A stretch of 64,000 nucleotides of DNA from Curtobacterium sp. MCBD17_013 (lineage in GTDB: Bacteria; Actinomycetota; Actinomycetes; Actinomycetales; Microbacteriaceae). Of this stretch, positions 26,370 through 35,576 are shown one piece after another. Location: the NCBI RefSeq assembly GCF_003234565.1, contig NZ_QKTU01000014.1, forward strand, positions 1 to 64,000, read 5' to 3'. The notes beneath the pieces were generated by a model that made no database searches, was not told the DNA's origin, and saw only the letters and a list, made by a program, of their open reading frames with translations. Positions within the stretch are counted from its first letter, which is position 1, and each line of letters starts with the position of its first letter. A program made the translations under genes and the position numbers.

Positions 26370-27899
26370 ATGGAACAGAACGAGCAGGCGGAACACGTCG
26401 TCCACGTGTCGGGCGGCAGCATCCGGGGGACCGCCGAACACGGCATCCGACGGTTCCTCGGCGTGCCGTACGCCGCCGCTCCGGTCGGCCGGAACCGACT
26501 CCGACCGCCGCAGCCGGTCGTCCCGTGGCAGGCCGTCCGCGACGCCACCGTGTACGGCCCGACGGCGCCGAAGGGGAGCTACCCGGCGCCCGTCGTGCCG
26601 ATCCTGCCCGAGGTGACGATCCCCGGCGACGAGTGGCTCAACTGCAACGTCTGGACGCCAGTCGGCGCGGACCGCCTCCCCGTGTTCGTGTGGATCCACG
26701 GCGGGTCGTTCCTCCAGGGCTCCGGCTCGCTGCCGGAGTACGACGGCACCGCATTCGCCCGCGACGGCATCGTCTGCGTCACCATCAACTACCGGCTCGG
26801 TGCCGAGGGATCCCTCGTCACGGCGGACGGCTCGCCGAACCTCGGCATGCAGGACCAGGTCGCCGCGCTCCGATGGGTTCGGGACGAGATCGCGCGGTTC
26901 GGCGGTGATCCCGACCGGGTCACGATCGCCGGGGAGTCCGCCGGTGCAGCATCCGTCGCCACCCTGCTCACGATGCCGTCCGCACGCGGCCTCTTCGCCG
27001 CGGCCGTGATCCAGAGCGGTGCCGGCAGCCAGCTGCTCCCGGTCGAGGAGGGACGGGCACTGACCGACGCGCTCGCGGCGGACCTCGGGATCCCACCGAC
27101 CACCGCGGCGCTCGCCGCAGTCCCGTCCGACACGCTGGTGGAGGCCGTGAGCGGCGTCGTCGCCCGCGCCAGTGCCGGCGGATGGGGATCGATCCCACGT
27201 GGTGGTGTCCCGTTCGCGCCCCTCATCGACGGTGACCTGGTGCCACTGCGACCCGTCGACGCGGTCGATGCCGGCATCGCCGCGGACGTTCCCGTCCTGC
27301 TCGGGACGACGCGGGACGAGTACGAACTGTTCGCGCGGCCCGCGGGACTCGTCGGCGCGACCGACGACGCGGGGCTCCGTGCCGCTGCCGAGCGGTGGGG
27401 GCTGCCAGCGGAGGGCCTCGACGTGTACCGGCGGACGCGACCCGGTGCGACGTCGGGCGAGCTGCTCGTGGCGGTCGGCGGCGACCAGCGGTTCCGGATG
27501 CCGACGGTCGCCCTCGCGGAGGCGCTCGCGTCGCGTGGCGTGGAGCAGAGCGCCACGACAGCAGCGCAGGGGTCGTCCGGGACCTGGATGTACCGGTTCG
27601 ACGCCGTGGACGCCCGCGACAACGACGGCCTCGGCTCATGCCACGCCGCGGACACGCCCTTCGTGTTCGAGACGGTGACGCTTCCGGAACTCGCCCCTCG
27701 GATCGGACCGCATCCGTCACAGCGGGCCGCGCGCACCGTGCACGACGCCTGGGTGACGTTCGTGCGCACCGGGCGCGCGCCGTGGCGTCCCTACGACCTC
27801 GATCGGAGGACCACCGCCCTGCTCGCGGAGACGATCACCGAGGTCGACGACCCGGACGGCGACGAGCGCCGGGCGTGGAGCGCGGCGTCAGTCGCGTAA
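26370..27899 (+). CDS. Carboxylesterase, type B
   Basis: A 509-residue type-B carboxylesterase/para-nitrobenzyl esterase. The oxyanion-hole motif is HGGSF (110-114), the nucleophile Ser190 is in GESAGA, and the catalytic Glu and His lie in the DEYELF and CHAADTPF regions. The GVPYAAAPVGRNRLRPP opening is characteristic. There is no signal peptide. The ATG has GGAGGAG upstream. It is divergent from its TetR and carries two operators in front; its 3' end overlaps the convergent epimerase by 12 bases. It hydrolyses carboxylic esters; the natural substrate is unknown. Confidence 0.93.
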   Translation: MEQNEQAEHVVHVSGGSIRGTAEHGIRRFLGVPYAAAPVGRNRLRPPQPVVPWQAVRDATVYGPTAPKGSYPAPVVPILPEVTIPGDEWLNCNVWTPVGADRLPVFVWIHGGSFLQGSGSLPEYDGTAFARDGIVCVTINYRLGAEGSLVTADGSPNLGMQDQVAALRWVRDEIARFGGDPDRVTIAGESAGAASVATLLTMPSARGLFAAAVIQSGAGSQLLPVEEGRALTDALAADLGIPPTTAALAAVPSDTLVEAVSGVVARASAGGWGSIPRGGVPFAPLIDGDLVPLRPVDAVDAGIAADVPVLLGTTRDEYELFARPAGLVGATDDAGLRAAAERWGLPAEGLDVYRRTRPGATSGELLVAVGGDQRFRMPTVALAEALASRGVEQSATTAAQGSSGTWMYRFDAVDARDNDGLGSCHAADTPFVFETVTLPELAPRIGPHPSQRAARTVHDAWVTFVRTGRAPWRPYDLDRRTTALLAETITEVDDPDGDERRAWSAASVA

Positions 27900-28940
27900 C
27901 GACAACAGCGTGAGCGCGGCGTCCTCGGGGCCGTAGTCGAACAGGCGCTCGAAGAAGGGATCGGTGGCCCAGGGGACGTCCCCGTCGGCGGGTGTCGACT
28001 GGGCCACCTCGACGAGCCAGTCGACCTCGGGCAGGACGGCGTCCTCGAACCGGGGCGGTTGCCAGCCGAAAGCCCGGGCGGCCGAGGTGTCGAGCACGAC
28101 CGGCGAGGGCGTCCACCACGGACTGCGGCCCGTGAACGCGGAGCCTTCCTGGTCGAGCAGGACCTCCTCCCACCGGTGTCCCAAGTGCCCGGCGATCGTC
28201 CGGACGATGTCGAGCACCGTCGGAGCGGGCTCGTCCGCGACGTTGAGGATCCGGCGATCCGGCGCGTCGGCGACGAGGTGCACCAGGCTGGCGACACCGG
28301 CCGCGGCGGTGGTGTGGTCGATGCTCATCCCGCCGTCGGCGAGGGCGATGTGGGGCCGATCGTCGAGCACCCGCCGGACGACCCACCACTCGCGCGGCCG
28401 GCCGATCCCGACCCCGTACACCTTCGACGGACGCAGGACCGTCACCGGGGCCCCGTGGTCGAGCAGGACCTGTTCCGCGGCCACCTTGTTCGCCGCGTAC
28501 CCGTCTCGGGAGGTCGGGTCGCCCTCGCCCGCGGGGACGGTCGGCTGGGCCTCGGTGATCGGCACCGGGAACACCGGACGTTCGAGTGAGTTCGCGTGGC
28601 GACCACGCTCGTCGGCGTACACGGCCTTCGTCGAGAGCAGCACGGTCGAGGCGACGTCCGGCAGGTACGGCGCGAGTTGCCTGGCGTCCGTGGCGGTCGC
28701 CGCGACGCCGTCCACGAGCAGGTCGGCTCCGTCGCGGAGGACTTCGCGGAGCAGCGCGCCGTCCCGTCGATCTCCCGGGACGAAGCGTGCACCACGGGCG
28801 ACGAGCGCATCGGCCGCCGCACCGCCCCGTCGCGCCACCACGTCCACCTGCCAGTCGTCGGTCGCGTCGAGCAGCTGCCGGACGATCGCCGACCCGATGC
28901 CCCCGGTACCGCCGAGCACCACTGCGCGGCGCGCGCTCAT
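27888..28940 (-). CDS. NAD(P)-dependent epimerase/dehydratase-like protein
   Basis: A 350-residue extended short-chain dehydrogenase-type protein. The nucleotide loop is VLGGTGGIGSA (about 8-18), and a catalytic-like YAANK (SDR YxxxK) follows an S-rich strand with STKAVY. The GGTGGIG form suggests an atypical SDR. The C-terminal substrate domain includes YGVGIGRPREW and DDRPHIALADGG. It overlaps the upstream GNAT gene by ATGA (the GNAT stop, its start), so both form an operon. It may reduce or isomerise a sugar or small-molecule substrate, but no pathway context identifies it. Confidence 0.83.
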   Translation of the reverse strand: MSARRAVVLGGTGGIGSAIVRQLLDATDDWQVDVVARRGGAAADALVARGARFVPGDRRDGALLREVLRDGADLLVDGVAATATDARQLAPYLPDVASTVLLSTKAVYADERGRHANSLERPVFPVPITEAQPTVPAGEGDPTSRDGYAANKVAAEQVLLDHGAPVTVLRPSKVYGVGIGRPREWWVVRRVLDDRPHIALADGGMSIDHTTAAAGVASLVHLVADAPDRRILNVADEPAPTVLDIVRTIAGHLGHRWEEVLLDQEGSAFTGRSPWWTPSPVVLDTSAARAFGWQPPRFEDAVLPEVDWLVEVAQSTPADGDVPWATDPFFERLFDYGPEDAALTLLSLRD

Positions 28941-29413
28941 CGTGCCGCTCCCGGTGCCATGTCGTAGGTGATCCACGGTGTGGCCGTGGCGTGGGCGTCG
29001 TACAAGGACCGCGCCGTCGCGTTGTCGGCAGCGGTGATCCACCGGACCACGGACGCACCCCCGTCGGCCGCGACCGACCGAGCCCGGTCGAGGAGCATGC
29101 GGCCGAGCCCGAGTCCGCGGTGCTCCGCGGCGGTGAAGAGGTCGTCCAGATAGAGCCCGAGTGTCGCGCTGGAGGGCCGCGCGAACCAGCGCAGGTCGGC
29201 CAACGCGCCGAGGGTCCCGTCCGGCCTGGACGCCACGAGGCCGAAGAGTCCGTGGTCGCCCCGGACGATCCACTGCCAGGTCCGGTCCACCACCGCGTCG
29301 TCGTGGTCGAGGCGGTAGAACGTGCGGTACCCGCGGTAGAGCGCCCGCCACGGTGCCTCGTCCTGGGGCTCGACCGGGCGAACGGACCAGGTCGTGGTCG
29401 TCGTGCTGTGCAT
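28937..29413 (-). CDS. GNAT-family N-acetyltransferase
   Basis: A 158-residue acetyltransferase of the GCN5 type. The acetyl-CoA loop is HRGLGLGRMLL (98-108), preceded by the strand ALADLRWF and followed by the late strand VVRWITAADNATARSLY with the family-typical A-x-x-LY. It probably acetylates an amine of an amino acid, antibiotic or protein; the substrate is unknown. It is the first gene of a two-gene unit with the epimerase, overlapping by four bases. Confidence 0.87.
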   Translation of the reverse strand: MHSTTTTTWSVRPVEPQDEAPWRALYRGYRTFYRLDHDDAVVDRTWQWIVRGDHGLFGLVASRPDGTLGALADLRWFARPSSATLGLYLDDLFTAAEHRGLGLGRMLLDRARSVAADGGASVVRWITAADNATARSLYDAHATATPWITYDMAPGAAR

Positions 29414-29419
29414 GGCGTC

Positions 29420-29425
29420 ACGGTA
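29420..29425 (-). promoter_or_regulatory. -10 box of the GNAT gene
   Basis: TACCGT (minus strand) ends 6 bases before the ATG at 29413; no ribosome binding site intervenes. Confidence 0.45.
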
Positions 29426-29520
29426 TCCCGTGCCGTCCCCACGGTCGGACCGCTGCCCGGCCCCTGTGGACCGGACCGGGCCTCCCGGCCGTCGGGAGGG
29501 GGAGCGAGCCACCGGCAGGA

Positions 29521-30363
29521 TCAGGAGGCGACCGGCTCGGGCGCCCGCGACCAGTCCGCCAGGGAGCCGTCGTAGACCTGCACGTGGTCGTGACCGAGGA
29601 CCGTTAGGGCCAACGCGTCGACGCAGGCGGCGGTACCGACACCGCAGTAGGTCACGACCTCGGGGGCGTCGAGCACGGGGGCGAAGACCGTCGACAGGGT
29701 CCGCGGGCGGAGGAAGGCATTCGTGTCCTCGTCGATGACCCGGTCGATGGGGATCGCGGTCGTCCCGGGGATGAGCTCGGGTACGGCGGGACCGAACGCG
29801 CGCTCGTCGGCGGCGCACACCAGGGCGGCTGGCTCCGACCCGTCCACCGCGCGCTCGACGCGGTCGCGGTCCGCCCACATCGGTCGCTCCTCGGTCGCGA
29901 GGAACGTCGACGACCGCGGAGCGAGCGCCCCGAGGCGGATCGGGCGCCCCTCGCGCGACCACTTGCCGAACCCACCGTCGAGCACGGCCACGGTGTCGAA
30001 GCCGAACGAGCGGAACAGCCACCAGAGCCGCGAGGCCCACTCGCCCTGGGCGGCGTCGTAGACCACGACCGTCGACCCGTTCGAGACGCCGAGCGCCGAG
30101 ACGGCGCGCTCGAACCGCGCCACGTCCGGACGGGTGAACGGGATGGCCGCTCCGGGAGCGCTGAGGTCGTCGACGAGATCGGCGAACACCGCACCCGGCA
30201 CGTGGCCGTCCTCGACGTACGCGTCGTGCGCGGACTCCCAGCGCGTGCCGCGGCCGATGCCCGACGTGCGCACGGTCGCGTCGATCACCACGAGGTCGTC
30301 CGACCCCAGGTGGTCGGCGAGCCACTGGGTCGACACCAGGGGCGACGTCAGGAGCGGGGACAT
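29521..30363 (-). CDS. Sulfurtransferase (thiosulfate/3-mercaptopyruvate type)
   Basis: A 280-residue protein with two rhodanese domains. The inactive N-terminal domain has VVVYDAAQGEWASRLWW where a catalytic cysteine would stand. The C-terminal domain carries the active loop YCGVGTAA with Cys240. It moves sulfane sulfur from thiosulfate or 3-mercaptopyruvate to cyanide or cellular acceptors. The loop CGVGTA is more thiosulfate-like than the CGSGVTA of mercaptopyruvate enzymes. ATG at 30363 is preferred because a -10 box lies six bases ahead. It stands alone on the minus strand. Confidence 0.88.
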   Translation of the reverse strand: MSPLLTSPLVSTQWLADHLGSDDLVVIDATVRTSGIGRGTRWESAHDAYVEDGHVPGAVFADLVDDLSAPGAAIPFTRPDVARFERAVSALGVSNGSTVVVYDAAQGEWASRLWWLFRSFGFDTVAVLDGGFGKWSREGRPIRLGALAPRSSTFLATEERPMWADRDRVERAVDGSEPAALVCAADERAFGPAVPELIPGTTAIPIDRVIDEDTNAFLRPRTLSTVFAPVLDAPEVVTYCGVGTAACVDALALTVLGHDHVQVYDGSLADWSRAPEPVAS

Positions 30364-30369
30364 GCCGAC

Positions 30370-30375
30370 AACATA
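30370..30375 (-). promoter_or_regulatory. -10 box of the sulfurtransferase gene
   Basis: TATGTT (minus strand) ends 6 bases before the chosen ATG at 30363. Confidence 0.45.
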
Positions 30376-30419
30376 ACCCGCACCCACTGACGCTCCACAA
30401 GCTCCGGCAACACGCCGAA

Positions 30420-30463
30420 ACGCGGGGTCATCCGGCGTCGTGGACGCTCGGACGACCCCGCGT
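30420..30463 (-). terminator. Possible terminator of the efflux gene
   Basis: ACGCGGGGTC (30420-30429) pairs with GACCCCGCGT (30454-30463), ten perfect pairs around a 24-base loop, about 30 bases past the efflux-pump stop. No U-tract is seen. Confidence 0.45.
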
Positions 30464-30493
30464 CGTCAGCGGCGACGAGCGCCGGGAGTGTGA

Positions 30494-32068
30494 TCAGTGC
30501 GCGGCGGTCGGGATCGAACCCGTGATGTCCGACGACGCCGCCTGCAGCTTGGCCAGGCGCACCCGCTGCCGGTTGATGATCAGACCGCCCGCCAGTGCCA
30601 CGAGGACGAGCACGCCCGACGAGATGAAGAACGCCGTGTGGTAGCCGTCGAGGGCCGCGCGGGCCTGGTCGAGCTGGCTGCCCTTCGTCCCGGTGAGCTG
30701 GTCGCGCACGACGTCGGCGAAGATCGTCGACAGCAGCGCGGTTCCGATCGACCCGCCGATCTGCTGCATCGTGTTCACCATCGCCGAGGCGACGCCGGCG
30801 TCCTGTCGGGCGACTCCCGAGGTGGCGGTGGAGAACGCCGACGAGAAGATCAGGCCCATGCCGAGACCGATGACGATGAGGCCCGGGAGCACGACGGGCG
30901 CGTACGCGCTGTCGAGCTGTGTCCGGGTGAGGAGCAGCAGACCGACCGCCGCGACCAGACCACCGATGAAGATGAGCACCTTCGGCCCGACGCGCGGGAG
31001 CAGGCGGGTCCCGAGGATCGTCGAGCTGAACATGATCGACAGCGGCATCGGCAGGAACGCCAGGCCGGTCTTGAGCGACGAGAACCCGAGCGTCTGCTCG
31101 AGGTAGTACGTCAGGAACAGGAAGATGCCGAACATGCCGATGGCGACGAGACCCATGGCGAGCAGCGAACCGCCGCGATCACGGTCGAGCACGACGCGGA
31201 GCGGCATGAGCGGGTGTGCAACACGGGTCTCGATGAGGACGAAGAGCGCGATGAGGACCACGCCGGCGGCGAGGCAGACGTAGGTCAGGCCGTCGTTCCA
31301 GCCGTTGGTCTCGGCGTTCGAGAACCCGTAGACGATGCCGACCAGGCCGGCCGTGATCGTGACGACCCCGAGGTAGTCGATGCGGGGCCGCGGTGCGGCG
31401 ACCGGACGCGGGATGAACAGCAACGCGCCGACGAACGCGAACGCCGCGATCACGAGGTTGACGTAGAGGCACCAGCGCCACGAGGCGTACTCGGTGAGGA
31501 CGCCGCCCAGGAGCAGACCGATCGCGGCACCCGATCCGGCGATCGCGCCGAAGATGCCGAAGGCGCGCGCACGTTCCTTCATGTCGGTGAACGTCGTCGT
31601 GAGCAGCGACAGGGCCGCGGGTGCGAGCAGTGCGCCGAAGACGCCCTGGAGCGCGCGGGCGGCCACGAGCAGCCCGAACGTGCCCGCGAGGCCGCCGAGC
31701 ATCGAGGCGAGGGCGAACCCGATGAGCCCGATGATGAACGTGTTCTTCCGGCCGAAGAGGTCCGCGAGTCGCCCGCCGAGCAGGAGCAGGGAGCCGAACG
31801 CGAGCGAGTAGGCCGTGACGACCCACTGGCGCTGGTCGGTGCCGAAGCCGAGGTCCTGCTGCGCGGACGGCAGGGCGATGTTCACGATGGTCGCGTCGAG
31901 CACGACCATGATCTGCGCGATGCCGATCACCGTCAGGACGATCCAGCGGTGGTCCTTCTTGTCGATGGGGGAGGGGTTGCGGACCCCGCCCTCGGTGCGG
32001 CGCGCCGCACCCGCGGTGCTCGTGGGCACCGCCCCGGTCGGCGTCGTCGCCGTCTGTTCTGACGTCAT
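30494..32068 (-). CDS. MFS drug efflux transporter, DHA2/EmrB-QacA type
   Basis: A 524-residue multidrug transporter with a cytosolic 48-residue tail and about 14 membrane segments, the DHA2 layout. The first segment has the family pattern IVLTVIGIAQIMVVLDATIV (motif D1), and motif A-like GRLADLFGRKNTFI and motif C-like GSGAAIGLLLGG follow. It exports hydrophobic or cationic compounds with protons. The ATG at 32068 is chosen because GGAGG lies eight bases upstream. It is divergent from a tetR gene with a palindrome in between, so ligand-induced efflux is likely. Confidence 0.93.
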   Translation of the reverse strand: MTSEQTATTPTGAVPTSTAGAARRTEGGVRNPSPIDKKDHRWIVLTVIGIAQIMVVLDATIVNIALPSAQQDLGFGTDQRQWVVTAYSLAFGSLLLLGGRLADLFGRKNTFIIGLIGFALASMLGGLAGTFGLLVAARALQGVFGALLAPAALSLLTTTFTDMKERARAFGIFGAIAGSGAAIGLLLGGVLTEYASWRWCLYVNLVIAAFAFVGALLFIPRPVAAPRPRIDYLGVVTITAGLVGIVYGFSNAETNGWNDGLTYVCLAAGVVLIALFVLIETRVAHPLMPLRVVLDRDRGGSLLAMGLVAIGMFGIFLFLTYYLEQTLGFSSLKTGLAFLPMPLSIMFSSTILGTRLLPRVGPKVLIFIGGLVAAVGLLLLTRTQLDSAYAPVVLPGLIVIGLGMGLIFSSAFSTATSGVARQDAGVASAMVNTMQQIGGSIGTALLSTIFADVVRDQLTGTKGSQLDQARAALDGYHTAFFISSGVLVLVALAGGLIINRQRVRLAKLQAASSDITGSIPTAAH

Positions 32069-32146
32069 GATGGCGTCCTCCGTCACTCGGATGCAGTGGA
32101 TGTGGAGGCGCGCACCGTCGGACGCCTCGCTCAGTGTAGAGCGAAA

Positions 32147-32163
32147 CGGATGCGCCGCATCCG
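32147..32163. promoter_or_regulatory. TetR operator between efflux and regulator genes
   Basis: CGGATGCG-C-CGCATCCG is a perfect eight-plus-eight inverted repeat with one central base. It sits 79 bases before the efflux start and 34 before the tetR start, the expected place for mutual repression. Confidence 0.6.
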
Positions 32164-32197
32164 CTTATTCCCAGAATTCGGGATTAACGTTCCCGAC

Positions 32198-32860
32198 ATG
32201 CCCACCACGTCCCATCCGGACCGGGAGGCGCGACCACTCCGCGCGGATGCCCTGCGGAACCGAGAGCGCATCCTGGCCACCGCGCGACGGCTCTTCGCCG
32301 AACGAGGGATCAGCGTGACGCTCAACGACGTCGCGCACGAGGCGGGCGTGGGCGTCGGCACGGTCTACCGACGGTTCCCCGACAAGCACGCCCTCGTGGA
32401 CGCCCTGCTGTCGGCGAAGTTCGAGACCCTGTCCGCGCTGGTGGAGCGCGCCGCCGCCTGCCCCACCGGACGCGAGGCGATGCGCGCGTACCTGCTCGGC
32501 GCGCTCGAGTTACGCGCGAGCGACCGGGCACTGGCCGATGTGATCGTCCGGGCCCACCCCGCGTCGCCCGCGCTGCGACGGGACCGGGACCGGATCGACG
32601 CGGAGATGACCGCGCTCGTGGATCGCGCCCACCGCGAGGGCGCGCTGCGAGAGGGCTTCCAGGCGCGTGACGTGCCGATGCTCGTCGTCATGGTGGGTGC
32701 CGTGGCCGACCGCACCCGCGCGTGCGACCCGGACCTCTGGCGCCGGTACGGGCAGATGCTCATCGACGGGGTCTGCCCGCCCGCCGTCGAGTCGCCGCTG
32801 CGCGGGCGCCCCCTCGAGCGTCAGGAGCTCGAGCTCGCGCTGAACGCGGCTCCGGCCTGA
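32198..32860 (+). CDS. TetR-family repressor of the efflux gene
   Basis: A 220-residue TetR protein. The helix-turn-helix is near 35-75 (VTLNDVAHEAGVGVGTVYRRFPDK, split here across the recognition helix), followed by a helical ligand domain. I chose ATG at 32198, because the region up to an earlier in-frame start at 32096 holds the palindromic operator. It is divergent from the DHA2 transporter, so it most likely represses it. The C-terminus ends in a 17-base tandem repeat shared with the convergent pmt gene. Confidence 0.88.
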   Translation: MPTTSHPDREARPLRADALRNRERILATARRLFAERGISVTLNDVAHEAGVGVGTVYRRFPDKHALVDALLSAKFETLSALVERAAACPTGREAMRAYLLGALELRASDRALADVIVRAHPASPALRRDRDRIDAEMTALVDRAHREGALREGFQARDVPMLVVMVGAVADRTRACDPDLWRRYGQMLIDGVCPPAVESPLRGRPLERQELELALNAAPA

Positions 32861-32907
32861 CCACTCAGTGCCCCCGACCGCTCAGGGCCACCGACCGCTC
32901 AGAGCCA
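32857..32907. repeat. Three tandem 17-base units across two gene ends
   Basis: Units at 32857-32873, 32874-32890 and 32891-32907 share GACCRCTCAGNGCC. Units 2 and 3 differ at one base, and the first is more diverged. The array contains the stop codon of the tetR gene and that of pmt on the other strand. Confidence 0.75.
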
Positions 32908-34530
32908 GGACGAGAACCAGTAGTGCGACCGGACGAACTCCCACGAGGTCTGCATCGCCGTCCACATCGGGTACCAGTACGCGGTGGCCGCGCTCGCCAC
33001 GGCGAGGTACACGATCACCCAGACGACCGCCCGGGTCCGCCTCGGCTGGGGATCGTCCCGCGACCCGAGGAGCATCGCCAGCACGGCGGCCAGTCCGATG
33101 ACGAGGTAGGGCTCGAAGGCGATCGTGTAGAACTGGAACACCGTGCGCCCGGCGTACAGGAGCCACGGCAGGTACCCGGCGGCCACCCCGAGCAGCACGT
33201 ACCCGGCCCGCCAGTCCCGCCGACGCACGAAGAGCACGAGCAGCACCACGGCCGCGATGACCGCCGCGTACCAGATGAACGGGTTCGCGATGTCGGTGAT
33301 CGCGGCTCCGCACCGCTCCGACGTGCAGCCGTCCTGCCCGAGGTCCGTGCCCTGGTAGTACATGCTCGTCGGGCGCACCATGAGCAGCCACGTGAACGGG
33401 TTCGCCGCGTAGGCGTGCGGCGTGTGCAGGGTGATGTTGAAGCCGTAGATCTCGGTCTGGTAGTGCCACCAGTTCTGCACGCTGGTGGGGACCCAAGCGA
33501 GCAGACCGGTCCAGCGGTGCCCGCCGTTCTGGATCCAGGTCCGGTCGTACCCACTCCGGGTGAGGAACCAACCGCTCCACGACGCCAGGTAGACGACGGC
33601 CGCGACCGGGACGGTCAGCAGGAACGTGACCGGTCCCTGCCGGAGGACCGCGCTGCTGCTCCAGAACTCGATTCCCGCGCGACGCCGCATCATCATGTCG
33701 GTCAGCACGCTGTACACGGCGAAGAACGCCAGGAAGTACATGCCCGACCACTTCGTCGCGGTCGCCAGGCCACAGGCGAGTCCCATGGCGAACAACCAGG
33801 GCCGGAACCACAGTGACGGCCCCCAGAGGGTGCTCCGCCCCGCGTCCTCACGGCGCGTCAGCCATCGATCGAGCCGCTGTTCCGTCCACCGGCGGTCGAG
33901 CAGGAGCGCCCCGAACCCGAGCAGGGCGAAGAAGCCGACGATGCCGTCGAGCAGGGAGACACGGGACATCACGATCGCCTGGCCGTCGATCGCCATGAGG
34001 AACCCGGCGAGGGTGCCGACGAGGGTCGACCGGAACAGGGACCGGGCGATGACGGCGACGAGGAACACCGTCGCGATCCCCACGGCCGCGACCGTGATGC
34101 GCCATCCGACCGCGTTCGCCCCGCCGAACAGGAGCTCGCCGAGCCCGATGAGGTACTTGCCGAGCGGCGGGTGTGCGATGAACTCCGCGACGTCGGTGTA
34201 GATGCCGGTGGCGCCGCCCGCGAACCGCTGGTCCGTCGTGGGGCCGTCGTTGCCCACGTCCGCCGGCCACGAGCCCTCGTACCCGAGGTGGACGATGGAC
34301 CAGGCGTCCTTGACGTAGTAGGTCTCGTCGAAGACCAGGCTGTCCGGTCGGCCGATGTCCCAGAGGCGCAGGACCGCGGCGAGCAGCGTCACAGCGAGCG
34401 GACCCGTCCATCGCCAGATCGCGACCCGCGTCGACGTGGTGAGCATGCGTGCCCACCAGTCGTCGAGTCGTGATCCGCGGGGACGGTCGAGGTCGCGCGG
34501 GGAGCCGCGTTCGGCCAGGTCCGTCGTCAC
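32899..34530 (-). CDS. pmt: Polyprenyl-phosphate-mannose--protein mannosyltransferase (Pmt)
   Basis: A 543-residue membrane enzyme of the GT39 family that transfers mannose from polyprenyl-phosphate-mannose to Ser/Thr of exported proteins. The catalytic acidic pair is in LVFDETYYVKDAW (D68-E69), before an external loop, and about eleven membrane segments follow, with HPPLGKYLIGLGE and a late FYTIAFEPYLVIGLA. The GTG start is preceded by a -10 box. It is divergent from rsmI, the arrangement known in mycobacteria (Rv1002c-Rv1003). Ser/Thr-rich secreted proteins elsewhere in the window are plausible substrates (inference). Confidence 0.92.
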   Translation of the reverse strand: MTTDLAERGSPRDLDRPRGSRLDDWWARMLTTSTRVAIWRWTGPLAVTLLAAVLRLWDIGRPDSLVFDETYYVKDAWSIVHLGYEGSWPADVGNDGPTTDQRFAGGATGIYTDVAEFIAHPPLGKYLIGLGELLFGGANAVGWRITVAAVGIATVFLVAVIARSLFRSTLVGTLAGFLMAIDGQAIVMSRVSLLDGIVGFFALLGFGALLLDRRWTEQRLDRWLTRREDAGRSTLWGPSLWFRPWLFAMGLACGLATATKWSGMYFLAFFAVYSVLTDMMMRRRAGIEFWSSSAVLRQGPVTFLLTVPVAAVVYLASWSGWFLTRSGYDRTWIQNGGHRWTGLLAWVPTSVQNWWHYQTEIYGFNITLHTPHAYAANPFTWLLMVRPTSMYYQGTDLGQDGCTSERCGAAITDIANPFIWYAAVIAAVVLLVLFVRRRDWRAGYVLLGVAAGYLPWLLYAGRTVFQFYTIAFEPYLVIGLAAVLAMLLGSRDDPQPRRTRAVVWVIVYLAVASAATAYWYPMWTAMQTSWEFVRSHYWFSSWL

Positions 34531-34536
34531 CCCAGC

Positions 34537-34542
34537 ATCCTA
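34537..34542 (-). promoter_or_regulatory. -10 box of pmt
   Basis: TAGGAT (minus strand) ends 6 bases before the GTG at 34530, with no ribosome binding site in between; likely leaderless. Confidence 0.5.
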
Positions 34543-34655
34543 GGGAAGCGGCATCGGGCCTCCCGGGTCCGGATCCTGTGACGGTGGACAGGAGCGGCCT
34601 GTGGAGGACGAGGCGGGTGGCGAGCGGTCGCCCGCCCGCGCGGGATGATGGACCG

Positions 34656-35477
34656 GTGATCGTGCTCGCGGCGACTCCCATCGGCAACCTCGGCGACGCC
34701 TCCCGGCGCTTGATCGAGGCCCTCGCCAACGCCTCGGTCGTGGCAGCCGAGGACACGAGGACCGCCGTCCACCTGATGCGCGCCCTCGGTGTCGAGAACC
34801 GGCCGCGCCTCATCGCCCTGCACGAGCACAACGAGCGGGACCGTGCCGCGGAGGTCGTGGACCTCGCCCGCGACGACGACGTGGTCGTCCTGACCGACGC
34901 CGGCATGCCGGCGATCAGCGATCCCGGGTTCCCCCTCGTCGCCGCGGCGGCGGCCGCCGGCGTGACCGTCACCGCGATCCCCGGGCCGAGCGCCGTGCTC
35001 ACCGCGCTCGCCGTGTCCGGGCTGCCCACCGACCGGTTCGCCTTCGAGGGCTTCCCGACCCGCAAGCAGGGTGAACGGCGTCGCGTGTTCGCCGCGCTCG
35101 CCGGGGAACCGCGCACGCTCGTCTTCTTCGAGTCACCCCACCGCGTCGCGGACACCCTCGCCGACATGGCCGACGCGTTCGGTGCCGACCGCCCCGCTGC
35201 CGTCTGCCGCGAACTCACCAAGCTGCACGAGGAGGTCCGGCGCGGGTCGCTCGGTGAGCTCGCCGCCTGGGCGGCGGACGGTGTCCGTGGCGAGATCTGC
35301 GTCGTCGTGGCCGGCGCACCGTCCGCCGAGGGTCCGGTCGACCTGGAGGCGGGGGTGCGGTTGGTCCTCGAGCGCGTCGCCGCCGGCGTCCGCATGAGAG
35401 AGGCATCGGTGGCGGTCGCGCAGGCCACCGGACTGTCGCGCCGCGACCTCTACGAGGGCGCGCTCGCGGCCCGCTGA
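34656..35477 (+). CDS. rsmI: 16S rRNA (cytidine-1402-2'-O)-methyltransferase RsmI
   Basis: A 273-residue enzyme that 2'-O-methylates C1402 in the decoding centre of 16S rRNA. The opening VIVLAATPIGNLGDAS and the SAM-pocket motifs AEDTR, LTDAGMPAISDPGF and GPSAVLTAL are hallmark RsmI sequences, and KLHEEVRRGS follows. The GTG at 34656 begins the conserved N-terminus directly; ATGs just upstream are out of frame. It is divergent from pmt and about 100 bases upstream of metG. Confidence 0.94.
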   Translation: MIVLAATPIGNLGDASRRLIEALANASVVAAEDTRTAVHLMRALGVENRPRLIALHEHNERDRAAEVVDLARDDDVVVLTDAGMPAISDPGFPLVAAAAAAGVTVTAIPGPSAVLTALAVSGLPTDRFAFEGFPTRKQGERRRVFAALAGEPRTLVFFESPHRVADTLADMADAFGADRPAAVCRELTKLHEEVRRGSLGELAAWAADGVRGEICVVVAGAPSAEGPVDLEAGVRLVLERVAAGVRMREASVAVAQATGLSRRDLYEGALAAR

Positions 35478-35563
35478 CGGGAGGCCCGTCCTCCACGTCC
35501 GCGCCCGGTCACGCCGGTCTCCACAGGGGTCCCGGGCCACCGTCACCTGATGGGACGCGCCCG

Positions 35564-35569
35564 TAGGAT
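35564..35569 (+). promoter_or_regulatory. -10 box of metG
   Basis: TAGGAT ends 7 bases before the ATG at 35577, supporting that start and a leaderless mRNA. Confidence 0.5.
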
Positions 35570-35576
35570 GGTCCGC

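Noticed and set aside
30364-30493. Small gene between the sulfurtransferase and the efflux pump
   Set aside because: No open frame with a plausible start and family fits; the stretch contains a promoter box and a hairpin.
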